A DNA stretch of 46,702 bases, taken from assembly GCA_963578605.1 (NCBI GenBank), contig CAUZEA010000041.1:1-46702 (forward strand), given 5' to 3'. The first letter of the stretch is position 1. Every line of letters begins with the position of its first letter. Below the pieces are notes generated by a model. That model did not search any database. It was not told the origin of the DNA and saw only the letters and a program-made list of their open reading frames with translations. Origin of the DNA: JAKVCB01 sp963578605 (GTDB taxonomy: Bacteria; Planctomycetota; Planctomycetia; Pirellulales; Lacipirellulaceae). Both the position numbers and the translations under genes were made by a program. Shown in pieces: positions 16,125 through 24,325 of the stretch.

Positions 16125-17561
16125 ATGGCATCTGCAGCACAACCCGTTCCTCTTAATCGACGCCTGGTAACAAAATACCTGATGTTTGGCTTGGCGTGCC
16201 TGTTGCTCTGCCTGGCAACCTCGTTGACGCTGGCCTATCGCAACTCACTCATCCCGCTGGCAGGGATTGCGGCGACAGGCCCGATCGTCATCTTGCTCAT
16301 TGGTGCCGTTGTTCTTTACCAGTCGACCCGCCTGAATTCGCTCATTGAGCAGCAGCTTCACCGTGTATCCGAGGTCACCTCGCTAAGCCAGGCCGAGATT
16401 TTCTGTCTCACGGGGAGTGACCCCGTCAGCCAGGGCTGGAATGCCATCCTGGACCAGATCAGCCACCAACAGGTGTGGACTAATCTCGAGGAGCGGCTTT
16501 CCGGGGCCGTCAGGGACCTCCGGCAAGAATGGGTCGTCCGTACTTTCCAGCAACTCCCCACACCCATTGCCGTGACCGAAGATTCATGCCAGATCGTCTT
16601 TGCCAATCAAGCCTTCGAGGCATTGGCACAGGGTTTCGGAACACCCCATGTCGTTGGTCACAGCCTGCTGGAGGTTTTGCAGTGTGGCTCCGCGGCTAAT
16701 GCAGAAGAAATCTCGGACAAGTTGACGCGACAAAACGGCAATGTGTCGTTTGAACTGCATCGCGGGCCGACACTCCACGCCGGGGTTTTGCAGATCTCGC
16801 GCCGCGCGATCGTCGACAAGGCCACCAATTCCCTCCAGAAAATCTGGACCGTACGCGACATCACCCAGCAGCTCCTGGCCGATGCAGTGCGAAACCAGTT
16901 CGTGTTGACCGCCACCCATGAACTGCGGACCCCGCTCGGCAATATCAAGGCTTATGCGGAAACACTCGCCCTCGAGGAGGGAATCGACGTCGACCAACAA
17001 AAGGAATTCTGCAACATCATCAACGCCGAGGCGACCCGACTGTCGAGGTTTGTGGATGAATTGTTGAACATCAGCCAGATGGAATCTGGCTCGCTTAACC
17101 TGCAGCGGCACGAAACCGATCTGATGCGACTTCTGGAAGAGGTGATGGATCACGTCGCCCCTGAAATGAAAAGTAAAGAGATCACGCTCGATGTGCGGCT
17201 ACCCCCGAAACTTGCCCAGATGTCGCTTGATAAAGATAAATTCACATCGGCGCTAGTGAACCTGTTAGGAAACGCGACCAAGTACACACCGGCAGGCGGG
17301 CGTGTGAGCTTTACGGTTGAACAAAAATCCGAGGAACTCGCAATCTACGTGGAAGATTCTGGCATTGGAATTTCACCAGACGAGGTGCCGCACATCTTCG
17401 AAAAGTTCTTCCGTGGTGCGGACATCCACGTACGAGAGATTCCCGGCAACGGACTCGGTCTGGCTTTTACCCAGGAAGTCGTGCGGTTGCACGGCGGAAA
17501 GATCGACGTTCACAGCGAACTCAACAAAGGTACCCGCTTTGCCGTCACTTTGCCCTGCTAG
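16125..17561 (+). CDS. Membrane-bound PAS-containing sensor histidine kinase
   Basis: ATG 16125 is used here; a TTG at 16029 overlapping the regulator's stop would add 32 residues without recognisable sequence. Two membrane helices follow near the N-terminus (YLMFGLACLLLCLATSLTLA and IVILLIGAVVLYQS). A PAS-like domain spans roughly residues 135-245 (LPTPIAVTEDSCQIVFANQA). The HisKA box is FVLTATHELRTPLGNIKAYA with His near residue 265, and the HATPase domain shows LVNLLGNATKYTPAGG (N box), VEDSGIGISPDEVPHIFEKF (G1/F boxes) and GNGLGLAFTQEVV (G2). All catalytic elements are present. The likely partner is the response regulator directly upstream. Its signal is unknown, possibly envelope or membrane state. 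Confidence 0.88.
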   Translation: MASAAQPVPLNRRLVTKYLMFGLACLLLCLATSLTLAYRNSLIPLAGIAATGPIVILLIGAVVLYQSTRLNSLIEQQLHRVSEVTSLSQAEIFCLTGSDPVSQGWNAILDQISHQQVWTNLEERLSGAVRDLRQEWVVRTFQQLPTPIAVTEDSCQIVFANQAFEALAQGFGTPHVVGHSLLEVLQCGSAANAEEISDKLTRQNGNVSFELHRGPTLHAGVLQISRRAIVDKATNSLQKIWTVRDITQQLLADAVRNQFVLTATHELRTPLGNIKAYAETLALEEGIDVDQQKEFCNIINAEATRLSRFVDELLNISQMESGSLNLQRHETDLMRLLEEVMDHVAPEMKSKEITLDVRLPPKLAQMSLDKDKFTSALVNLLGNATKYTPAGGRVSFTVEQKSEELAIYVEDSGIGISPDEVPHIFEKFFRGADIHVREIPGNGLGLAFTQEVVRLHGGKIDVHSELNKGTRFAVTLPC

Positions 17562-17579
17562 CCGAAGACGAGAAAAACA

Positions 17580-17915
17580 ATGTTCAAACTTGAAAAAAAA
17601 GGGATCGTCGATGTGATTGTTGGTGACGGCCCGCTCGATACCGATGCCGTGGAGGAACTGAACCTGTTGCTGGAGCAAGCGGTTTCGAACGGGCCACCCC
17701 GCCTGGTGTTTGATCTGAACCAGGTACCGTTCATCCACAGCACAGGCCTGGAATGGCTTCTCGACGCCCACGATCGATGTACCAATCTGGGAGGTCGGCT
17801 CGAGCTGGCCAACGCGAACGCGCTCTGCCGTGATATTCTGCGAATTACTGCCGTCGATCACCAACTGGAAACGTTTGACGAACTCATCAGTGCCGTTGGG
17901 AGCTTCACACGATGA
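17580..17915 (+). CDS. STAS-domain protein (anti-sigma factor antagonist-like)
   Basis: The 111-residue protein is a single STAS domain: strand MFKLEKKGIVDVIVGDGPLD, helix VEELNLLLEQAV, RLVFDLNQVPFIHSTGLEWL with the Ser/Thr-Gly turn at the usual phosphorylation site, and GGRLELANANALCRDILRIT. In SpoIIAA-type proteins this Ser is phosphorylated by an anti-sigma kinase; here the preceding residue is His rather than Asp. No Rsb-type kinase or phosphatase is visible in the window. The stop overlaps the ATPase start (ATGA, 17912-17915), so the two are co-translated, suggesting a function tied to the pseudopilus motor. Confidence 0.85.
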   Translation: MFKLEKKGIVDVIVGDGPLDTDAVEELNLLLEQAVSNGPPRLVFDLNQVPFIHSTGLEWLLDAHDRCTNLGGRLELANANALCRDILRITAVDHQLETFDELISAVGSFTR

Positions 17916-19648
17916 ACACGCTGGCCGAAACGGTCGATTCACAAAGGGCTCCCGCAAGTATGCCCCCAGCCCCGCTGGGAGAGCAACTTGTACGCGCCAG
18001 CCTGCTCACTCCACAGGAGCTGGAAACAGCACTTGGCGAGCAGCAATCCAAGAAAATGCGACTCGGCGAAACGCTGATCGAACTCGGGTTTGTGGATGAA
18101 CAACAGCTCCTTCCCTTTATTGCCGAGAACCTCGGTGTACCTTTTGTGAAGTTGCGGGAAGGGCTGATTGACCCCGCGGTAGTTCGCATCATGCCGCACA
18201 CCCTCGCTAAATCGTTCAGCGCACTTGCGCTGTTCTGCGTTCGTGGAAAACTTACCGTGGCAATGGCCGAGCCGCAAAATCTGCATCACCTCGATGAAAT
18301 CGAGCGGATCACCAGGCTACGTGTACGACCGATTTTGGCATTGAAGGGAACCATCGACAAACTCTTGCCGCGTGCCTACGAAGAAGACTTTGCGGTCGAC
18401 ACCGTGTCGGCTGATATCGAGGCCGACGCAGTTGAGGTCGATCCAGAAATCTTCGAAGTCGACCTGCAGGACTTGCAATCGCTCGCCGAAGGGAGTCCGG
18501 TCATCAACCTGGTGAACTACATTATTGTCCATGCGGTGCGACAGGGTGCCAGCGACATTCACATCGAACCCGGCCAGAAAAATTCGTCGGTTCGTTTTCG
18601 TCTCGATGGCCAGCTTCGCGAAGTGCTGCGACCACGCCGTGATTTCCACGCCGCGATTGTCTCCCGTATCAAGGTAATCGCCAAGTTGGATATTGCCGAG
18701 CAACGTGTGCCGCAGGATGGGCGGACCCACGTACTGGTCGAGCGGCGCGAGATTGACCTGCGCTGCTCGACCCTCCCAACCGTGCTCGGCGAAAAAGTGG
18801 TGCTCCGTGTCCTGGATCGCAGCAATGTAACCTTTGACCTCGAACAACTAGGTGTTCCCCACCGGCAACTCCTCTCGATCAAACGCATGCTTGCCAGGCC
18901 GTATGGGCTGGTCCTTGTCACCGGCCCGACCGGTAGTGGAAAAACGACCACGCTTTATTCGGCCGTGGAACTCATCAAGTCGGTACACCACAACATCGTG
19001 ACCGTCGAAGACCCCGTCGAATATCAATTGGAGATGATCAACCAGGTCCAGATGGATAGAGCAAAGTCGCTGACCTTTGCTAACGTGCTGCGTGCCATCC
19101 TGCGACAGGATCCCGACATCATTATGGTGGGTGAGATTCGTGATACAGAGACAGCAGAGGTCGCGATCCAAGCCGGACTTACCGGGCACCTGGTCCTCAG
19201 CACACTACACACCAATGATAGCGCCAGTGCGATTACACGACTGTTGGATATGGGAATTGCCCCGTACAAAATTTCGGCCGCACTCGTCGGTATCATCGCC
19301 CAGCGGTTGGTTCGAACCGTCTGCCCCAATTGCAAAACAACCTACTATCCACCTGCAGAACTCCTCGACATGATCCACTACGAGGGAGACGCACGCCGCC
19401 AATTCGTTCGGGGGGAAGGCTGCTCAAAATGCTACGACACCGGTTTTCAAGGAAGACTTGGAATTTACGAACTACTGACTGCCACCCGCAACCTGCGTGA
19501 GGCGATTTCGACAGGAGCAGACCTGGAAACGATCCGGGCATTGCAACATGAACAGGAAGAAACCACCTTGCTGGCCGAGGGAATTCGCCTCGCTGAAGCA
19601 GGGGAAACCAGCCTCGAAGAAATTATTCGCGTGGCGTTTTTCGACTAG
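17912..19648 (+). CDS. Pseudopilus assembly ATPase, GspE/PilB type, with MshEN motifs
   Basis: The 578-residue ATPase has, near the N-terminus, two tandem MshEN-type segments, at residues 21-44 (PLGEQLVRASLLTPQELETA...) and 50-73 (RLGETLIELGFVDEQQLLPF...), a known cyclic di-GMP binding pattern. The catalytic part has the N2-like SDIHIEPGQ, Walker A GPTGSGKTTT (about 338-347), an Asp box (VEDPVEY), Walker B DPDIIMVGEIRD and the His box LTGHLVLSTLHTNDS. Two CxxC pairs (CPNC and CSKC) form the zinc motif. It powers pseudopilin assembly at the inner membrane together with GspF. Translationally coupled to the STAS gene. Confidence 0.93.
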   Translation: MNTLAETVDSQRAPASMPPAPLGEQLVRASLLTPQELETALGEQQSKKMRLGETLIELGFVDEQQLLPFIAENLGVPFVKLREGLIDPAVVRIMPHTLAKSFSALALFCVRGKLTVAMAEPQNLHHLDEIERITRLRVRPILALKGTIDKLLPRAYEEDFAVDTVSADIEADAVEVDPEIFEVDLQDLQSLAEGSPVINLVNYIIVHAVRQGASDIHIEPGQKNSSVRFRLDGQLREVLRPRRDFHAAIVSRIKVIAKLDIAEQRVPQDGRTHVLVERREIDLRCSTLPTVLGEKVVLRVLDRSNVTFDLEQLGVPHRQLLSIKRMLARPYGLVLVTGPTGSGKTTTLYSAVELIKSVHHNIVTVEDPVEYQLEMINQVQMDRAKSLTFANVLRAILRQDPDIIMVGEIRDTETAEVAIQAGLTGHLVLSTLHTNDSASAITRLLDMGIAPYKISAALVGIIAQRLVRTVCPNCKTTYYPPAELLDMIHYEGDARRQFVRGEGCSKCYDTGFQGRLGIYELLTATRNLREAISTGADLETIRALQHEQEETTLLAEGIRLAEAGETSLEEIIRVAFFD

Positions 19649-19662
19649 ACGAGAACTTTCCG

Positions 19663-20877
19663 ATGGAATTGCGGTACACGGCAAAATCACTGGAAGGACG
19701 ATTGACCAACGGCGTCCTCGATACGGCTTCATTCGGCGAAGCACAGCAAACGTTGCGCGAACAGGGGCTGTTCCCACTCTCGTTTCAGAAAAACAATCCT
19801 CGCACGGCTGCCAGGTTCACCTTCGGCGGCAAAGGACGCAGTGGTATCAAACGCACCGAACTGATGATACTCACCTCTCAACTGGCGATCATGTGCCAGT
19901 CGGGAATCGATCTGGCCGAAGCAATCCGGTCCACTGCCGAGGATTGCCGTAACCCGCGCTTGCGCAAACTGCTGGAAGAACTCTTCCGCGACATCTCAGC
20001 CGGCAGCCCCGTATCGGTCGCAATGAAACAGCGAGTCGACGTATTTGGTGAAGCGTACGTTGCCAGCATTGCTGCTGCCGAGTCTGCCGGCACGGTCAAT
20101 GAAGTCCTGAGCCGACTTGCCGAGCAGATCCGCAACGAAATTCGCTTGCGAAGTACACTGTGGTCGACCTTGGCTTACCCGCTGGTATTGATCAGTATTG
20201 CTACCGTTGTGGTCAACGCACTGGTGTTCTTCGTACTGCCACAATTTGGCAAGGTCTTTGTCAGTTTGGGAAGGCCAGCCCCGCCCATGACCCAGTTATT
20301 GCTTGACACAGCCCAAATCTTGCGCGCGCACAGCCTGCTGCTCTTGGCCGGGCTGGTGGCCACAATGCTGGCACTTTGGAGGGTGCGGCATACGGAGCAG
20401 GCAACCCGTTGTTGGGATCGGGCAATCCTCAATTTACCACTCCTCCGCGACGCTTCCCGTTTGCTGTTGGCAGGTCGCATGTTTCGCTTGATCGGTACCA
20501 TGCTGCAAACGGGCGTTCCTCTTTTGGAATCGGTGCGGCTCTGCCGATCTGCTGTCAAGAATCAATTCTTCCGTAAGGTCTTCGACACCATGGAACGCGA
20601 AGTTCTTAATGGAAACGGTATCGGAAAGACGATTGGAGAGGCAGCCTTCATTCCCGCCGGTGCCGCCCAAATGATAGCAACCGCAGAAAAAACAGGAAAA
20701 CTCGGCATGGTGATGCAGCTGATTGGCGAATACTACGAAGACGACGGTGAACGACGTGTGCGGCAACTGGTACGGTTGCTCGAACCAGTCATCATTGTCG
20801 TGATGGGCGTTTTCGTGGCGATTGTGGTACTTGCCGTGATCGTGCCGCTGCTAGACGTCTCGACAATGTCCCATTGA
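19663..20877 (+). CDS. Inner-membrane platform protein, GspF/PilC type
   Basis: A 404-residue protein starting MELRYTAKSLEGRLTNGVLD with the cytoplasmic N-domain typical of GspF. Two T2SSF repeats follow: the first with LTSQLAIMCQSGIDLAEAIR and SPVSVAMKQRVDVFGEAYVA, the second with LLLAGRMFRLIGTMLQTGVP and IAAAES...-like MIATAEKTGKLGMVMQLIGE. Membrane helices are VLISIATVVVNALVFFVLPQ, HSLLLLAGLVATMLALW and a C-terminal IIVVMGVFVAIVVLAVIVPL. It couples the ATPase to pseudopilin extraction. Starts 14 bases after the ATPase stop. Confidence 0.92.
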   Translation: MELRYTAKSLEGRLTNGVLDTASFGEAQQTLREQGLFPLSFQKNNPRTAARFTFGGKGRSGIKRTELMILTSQLAIMCQSGIDLAEAIRSTAEDCRNPRLRKLLEELFRDISAGSPVSVAMKQRVDVFGEAYVASIAAAESAGTVNEVLSRLAEQIRNEIRLRSTLWSTLAYPLVLISIATVVVNALVFFVLPQFGKVFVSLGRPAPPMTQLLLDTAQILRAHSLLLLAGLVATMLALWRVRHTEQATRCWDRAILNLPLLRDASRLLLAGRMFRLIGTMLQTGVPLLESVRLCRSAVKNQFFRKVFDTMEREVLNGNGIGKTIGEAAFIPAGAAQMIATAEKTGKLGMVMQLIGEYYEDDGERRVRQLVRLLEPVIIVVMGVFVAIVVLAVIVPLLDVSTMSH

Positions 20878-20917
20878 GCAAAACCGACAGCAACTTGTAC
20901 AAATCTGGGGAATCCAA

Positions 20918-21178
20918 ATGAATCCATCCACGAACTTCAAATCAACCGTTCGGCCAATCGTATTGCTGGCCCTGTTTCTCCTGGCAAGCCTGGCTGGTGG
21001 ATGGTTCGCAAACACCAATTCAGCGCAAGCCGAAATCACGAAGGGCCAACCGCGAAAAGCATTTCTGAGCGGCTCCGAACGCTCGGAACAAATCCTCCGC
21101 GAGATTGCACAAATCCTGAAAACTATGGACGGGCGGCTGGCGAGGCTCGAAAAACTCGCTGCCCGACCGGCACCGTAA
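20918..21178 (+). CDS. Small membrane-anchored coiled-coil protein of the pseudopilus operon
   Basis: An 86-residue protein with one hydrophobic segment (IVLLALFLLASLAGGWFA) followed by a short mature part with a predicted coiled-coil helix (SEQILREIAQILKTMDGRLA then RLEKLA). It could be a signal peptide (NSAQAE could be the cleavage site) or a membrane anchor with periplasmic tail. I do not recognise a family. Its place between GspF and PilM in the same direction suggests a structural or assembly role in the inner-membrane platform. It has no clear homologue among standard T2SS parts. Confidence 0.65.
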   Translation: MNPSTNFKSTVRPIVLLALFLLASLAGGWFANTNSAQAEITKGQPRKAFLSGSERSEQILREIAQILKTMDGRLARLEKLAARPAP

Positions 21179-21233
21179 CGTGGCTTGTCCCCTTCGACCT
21201 GGCCCATAATTCCCATCCCGACCTTCAACCCAA

Positions 21234-22319
21234 ATGACCGTCACCGCAGTCCATCCTGAAATGCACTTGCAACGCGGGCAGCGTTATGGCTGGGTCGGTG
21301 TCGACATCGGTACGTCGACAATCAAGCTGGCGCAAGTCGAACGCTACAATAACCGCTGGCAACTCCGTTTCGGACAAATCCTGCCCAGATGCCCTACCGG
21401 ATGGGACCGCTCTTTGACAGGATTACGCGAGATTCTCGAGCCCACCCTGCAAGGTATGCACCGCTGGCGATCTCGACCTGCGGCATGTTTGTTACCGACG
21501 CCTCTTTCAGAACTCCGCGTACTGGACCTGCCGTCGGCACCCGATGCGGAATTATTGCACCTGGTCGATGCGGAGTTGAACTATGCCGACGATCGTGGGC
21601 CTGGCGATTACCAGGCCGGCTTCTGGCGTACCAACCCCTGCCGGTCCAATCAAGCGACCTGTCTGGTCCATGTCGTATCGACCCCAACCGACACAGCACA
21701 AACAGTGGCTTCGGAATTGAGTCGCGTAAAACTCCAATGCCAGGCCATCGATTCCCACCCCTTTGCTGTAGCCCGCGCGATCGCCATGTCGCCTCCCGTC
21801 ACATCCGCGGAAGTGATTGCCGCAGTCGACTGGGGATTTAATGCCATCTGGCTGACCATCGTACGGCACGGCACTCCCTGTTTCACGCGTTTGCTCTGTG
21901 AGTGCGGACTGGGCAAGGTGGTAGCCAACCTCCAGAGCGGCTTCAAGCTTACGCATGAGGAGGCCTGCCAGCTGTTGGGCGAGTATGGGCTGCAAACCGA
22001 TGACGACCTGGTACCGGGCGAAATTCGGAAGACCATTTGCAACCTGACCAAAGAACCCGTTAAACAGGCAGTGCAAGAACTGCAACGTACATTGCAGTTT
22101 ATCGCCCACGAGCATCCCGAATTGGTACCGCAGCATGTTTGCCTGTTTGGTGGCGGAGCGGCACTCAAGGGCACCGACCAACTGCTCGCTGAACAACTGG
22201 CTCTTCCCACAACCGTCTGGCATCTCTCCGCACAAGCAACGTCCGCAGCTAATCCCTTTGGCCATCAGGCGATGCTTGGTGAAGCGATCGCCCTTTCTGC
22301 CATCCCGTTAATAGCCTGA
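21234..22319 (+). CDS. PilM-like actin-fold ATPase of the pseudopilus platform
   Basis: The 361-residue protein shows the actin-like phosphate loop GWVGVDIGTSTIKLAQVERY at the N-terminus, a second nucleotide-binding strand VIAAVDWGFNAIWLTIVRHG and VCLFGGGAALKGTDQLLAEQ near the C-terminus. This order matches PilM/GspL-cyto proteins, which bind the cytoplasmic N-terminus of PilN. It has no membrane segment. It lies in the classical order PilM-PilN-PilO-PilP-secretin, starting 55 bases after the small protein's stop. Confidence 0.87.
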   Translation: MTVTAVHPEMHLQRGQRYGWVGVDIGTSTIKLAQVERYNNRWQLRFGQILPRCPTGWDRSLTGLREILEPTLQGMHRWRSRPAACLLPTPLSELRVLDLPSAPDAELLHLVDAELNYADDRGPGDYQAGFWRTNPCRSNQATCLVHVVSTPTDTAQTVASELSRVKLQCQAIDSHPFAVARAIAMSPPVTSAEVIAAVDWGFNAIWLTIVRHGTPCFTRLLCECGLGKVVANLQSGFKLTHEEACQLLGEYGLQTDDDLVPGEIRKTICNLTKEPVKQAVQELQRTLQFIAHEHPELVPQHVCLFGGGAALKGTDQLLAEQLALPTTVWHLSAQATSAANPFGHQAMLGEAIALSAIPLIA

Positions 22320-22321
22320 CC

Positions 22322-22924
22322 ATGCACCTCAACTTGCTACCATTTGCCGAGCGTCGTCGCCTGCTGGTTCGCAAGCGGCTTCACCAATGGCTACCGATGA
22401 CGTTTTTAGCCGCCCTGATCGGTGTGATCGCGTGCAGCCGGGAGTATTCCATGCTGGGTGCCGAAAGAGAGACACTTGCTCGTGTCGGATCACGTACGAC
22501 AGCTGCCCTCGAGCGGGTTGAACAAGTCGAACGCATTCGGCAACGACTTGACGCCTTGCAGCAACGTGAATCCCTGGTCGCCATGCAAAACAACAGCGGG
22601 CAACCTTTGCAGCTGTTGGGGATGGTAAGCCAAGGCGCCAACCAGTCGAAAAGTAAAATTAGTATCGAACACTTCACCTTGTCGACCGTCCAAGAGCGGG
22701 TCACGGTCCCGTCGGAAATTGATCCTGCCCGAACCGTAACGCAAATCAACGAAGTCTACGAATTAAAACTACAGGCGACTGCGGCAAGTGACCTTGCGGT
22801 AACACGGTTTGTCGCCGCCTTGAAGGATTACAACGTGTTTGATCGCGTACTGCTCGAATCGTCGCGAGCCATCTCAGACGACGACGGCCGGCGAAAATTC
22901 AATCTCTCCTGTCGCTACGAATAA
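22322..22924 (+). CDS. PilN-like inner-membrane platform protein
   Basis: The protein starts MHLNLLPFAERRRLLVRKRL: the N-terminal NLLP motif is the PilM-binding signature of PilN. A single membrane helix follows (WLPMTFLAALIGVIACSR), then a coiled-coil (TTAALERVEQVERIRQRLDA) and a ferredoxin-like periplasmic domain. At 200 residues it fits the family. It starts 2 bases after the PilM stop, so the two are probably co-translated. Confidence 0.85.
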   Translation: MHLNLLPFAERRRLLVRKRLHQWLPMTFLAALIGVIACSREYSMLGAERETLARVGSRTTAALERVEQVERIRQRLDALQQRESLVAMQNNSGQPLQLLGMVSQGANQSKSKISIEHFTLSTVQERVTVPSEIDPARTVTQINEVYELKLQATAASDLAVTRFVAALKDYNVFDRVLLESSRAISDDDGRRKFNLSCRYE

Positions 22925-22944
22925 CGACGCACAGGTGCTCGATC

Positions 22945-23556
22945 ATGAACTCAATTTCAAAGCTCCCACAACTTGGCTGGTCGCTACACGCTGCCGGACT
23001 GTTTTCCACACTCGGTGTCGTGGCATTGCTTTATCTTTTCCTGCTTACACCCACGTGGGAAGAAACAGCCTCACTCACGACACAAGCCAATGAAAAGCTG
23101 GAATGCCTCCGGCAGGCTCAAGCTTTTGTGTCGACCCACGAGAATCTGCAGCAGCAACTCGATCACGAGGAAACCCATCTCGATCAACTACTTGCTCGAA
23201 TTCCTTCGGCGCCACAAGAATCGGTATTTCTTGGCCAACTGGCCACGCTCGCCACCGAGAGTGACGTTTCGATTCACCAGTTCAGTCGAGACAGTACCAC
23301 CCACGAAAAGACCCACTCGAAAATGGATGTGAAGTTATCCGCCCATGCTTCCTATAAATCGATTTGTCACTTCCTGGCAGGGCTGACCGAGCTACGCCGG
23401 TTATGTGTTGTCCGCGATCTGCAAATCAGCCAGCCCGGCAGCGACGCTGAAGGCTATCCCGTCGAAATAACCTTGCGAATCTTCTTCACTCCCCTGCGCG
23501 AAACCGTGACCAACCGAATAATCCCGCTTGCGACCGGAGGCGCCCGCCATGCCTGA
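22945..23556 (+). CDS. PilO-like inner-membrane platform protein
   Basis: The 203-residue protein has one N-terminal membrane helix (AGLFSTLGVVALLYLFLLTP), a coiled-coil (QAFVSTHENLQQQLDHEETH) and the PilO-type domain (LARIPSAPQESVFLGQLATL and LSAHASYKSICHFLAGLTEL). PilO dimerises with PilN in the periplasm. The stop lies 8 bases beyond the start of the next gene, so they overlap. Confidence 0.85.
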   Translation: MNSISKLPQLGWSLHAAGLFSTLGVVALLYLFLLTPTWEETASLTTQANEKLECLRQAQAFVSTHENLQQQLDHEETHLDQLLARIPSAPQESVFLGQLATLATESDVSIHQFSRDSTTHEKTHSKMDVKLSAHASYKSICHFLAGLTELRRLCVVRDLQISQPGSDAEGYPVEITLRIFFTPLRETVTNRIIPLATGGARHA

Positions 23557-24085
23557 CACCCCCCCTTCGCCAATCACGGAAAAACTCAAGATTGTCATCA
23601 TTCTGGTGCTGGCAATCTCGCTGGTAGTCATGCTGTACCGCGCGTTCAGCACGCCCGGCGACCCACAAACCAACACTCCGCCAGTAAGCTCGACGACGTC
23701 GCAACAGGTCCTACTGACAACCTTGACCAGGCTGCCCAAGCATACGAGTAAAAATCCCCCGCGACCCTGGCCCAACCAAACGCTAGCTGAAATTCTCAAG
23801 CACGACCCCTTCTCCACCACGACCCAAAAGCTAGTGGAGGGGAACCACCCACCCACAGCTGGCAGGGAGGAGTCGGCCCTGGCCGCACAAACGGAGCATC
23901 GCGATTCTCCAACTGTCCCCTGGTTTACCAACAAAATCCCTGAAATGATGTTCCATTCCCGTCACGGGACCATGGCTGTGATTGATTCGCAAATCGTCCG
24001 CGAGGGAGAAATCCTCCCTAATGGAACAAGGGTCGTCGAGATCCGCCCCGACGGAATTGTTCTGGAACGGCCCGACGCCGGCTAA
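23549..24085 (+). CDS. PilP/GspB-like pseudopilus connector protein
   Basis: I chose the ATG at 23549, which follows GGAGG and overlaps the PilO stop by 8 bases. An N-terminal membrane helix (LKIVIILVLAISLVVMLYRA) is followed by a long Pro/Thr-rich linker with the HDPFSTTTQK segment typical of PilP/GspC-type proteins. The C-terminus MAVIDSQIVREGEILPNGTR then VVEIRPDGIVLERP resembles the C-terminal domain of GspB/PilP, which contacts the secretin. A hairpin at 24093-24115 follows. Confidence 0.75.
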   Translation: MPDTPPSPITEKLKIVIILVLAISLVVMLYRAFSTPGDPQTNTPPVSSTTSQQVLLTTLTRLPKHTSKNPPRPWPNQTLAEILKHDPFSTTTQKLVEGNHPPTAGREESALAAQTEHRDSPTVPWFTNKIPEMMFHSRHGTMAVIDSQIVREGEILPNGTRVVEIRPDGIVLERPDAG

Positions 24086-24092
24086 GCACCTT

Positions 24093-24115
24093 CCCAAAAC
24101 CGAGGCAGTTTTGGG
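24093..24115 (+). terminator. Candidate hairpin after the PilP-like gene
   Basis: CCCAAAAC at 24093-24100 pairs perfectly with GTTTTGGG at 24108-24115 around a 7-base loop, 7 bases after the stop of the PilP-like gene. No strong T-run follows on the plus strand. Together with the 240-base gap before the secretin gene, it suggests that the secretin may be transcribed separately. Confidence 0.5.
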
Positions 24116-24325
24116 TGGAGTCTCTGACCATTGCAAGTCGATTTTTCAGATGATAGGGACAAATCGGGTTGTACCGAATCTACGGCTTGCGCAAAGTTCA
24201 TTCGATGCTAGCAGATTGGTGAATGTGCGCTTGCTTGTAAACCGTATGATTACCGGCGCCCCGCTATTTGCCCATGACAACCGTTTCTTTCTCGTCGCCC
24301 ACGACCGTACCTTTCACGGACTCCA

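Noticed and set aside
21552..22265. Long minus-strand open frame of 237 codons inside the PilM gene
   Set aside because: It is antisense to a well-supported PilM-like gene with clear motifs; the frame is a codon-bias shadow.
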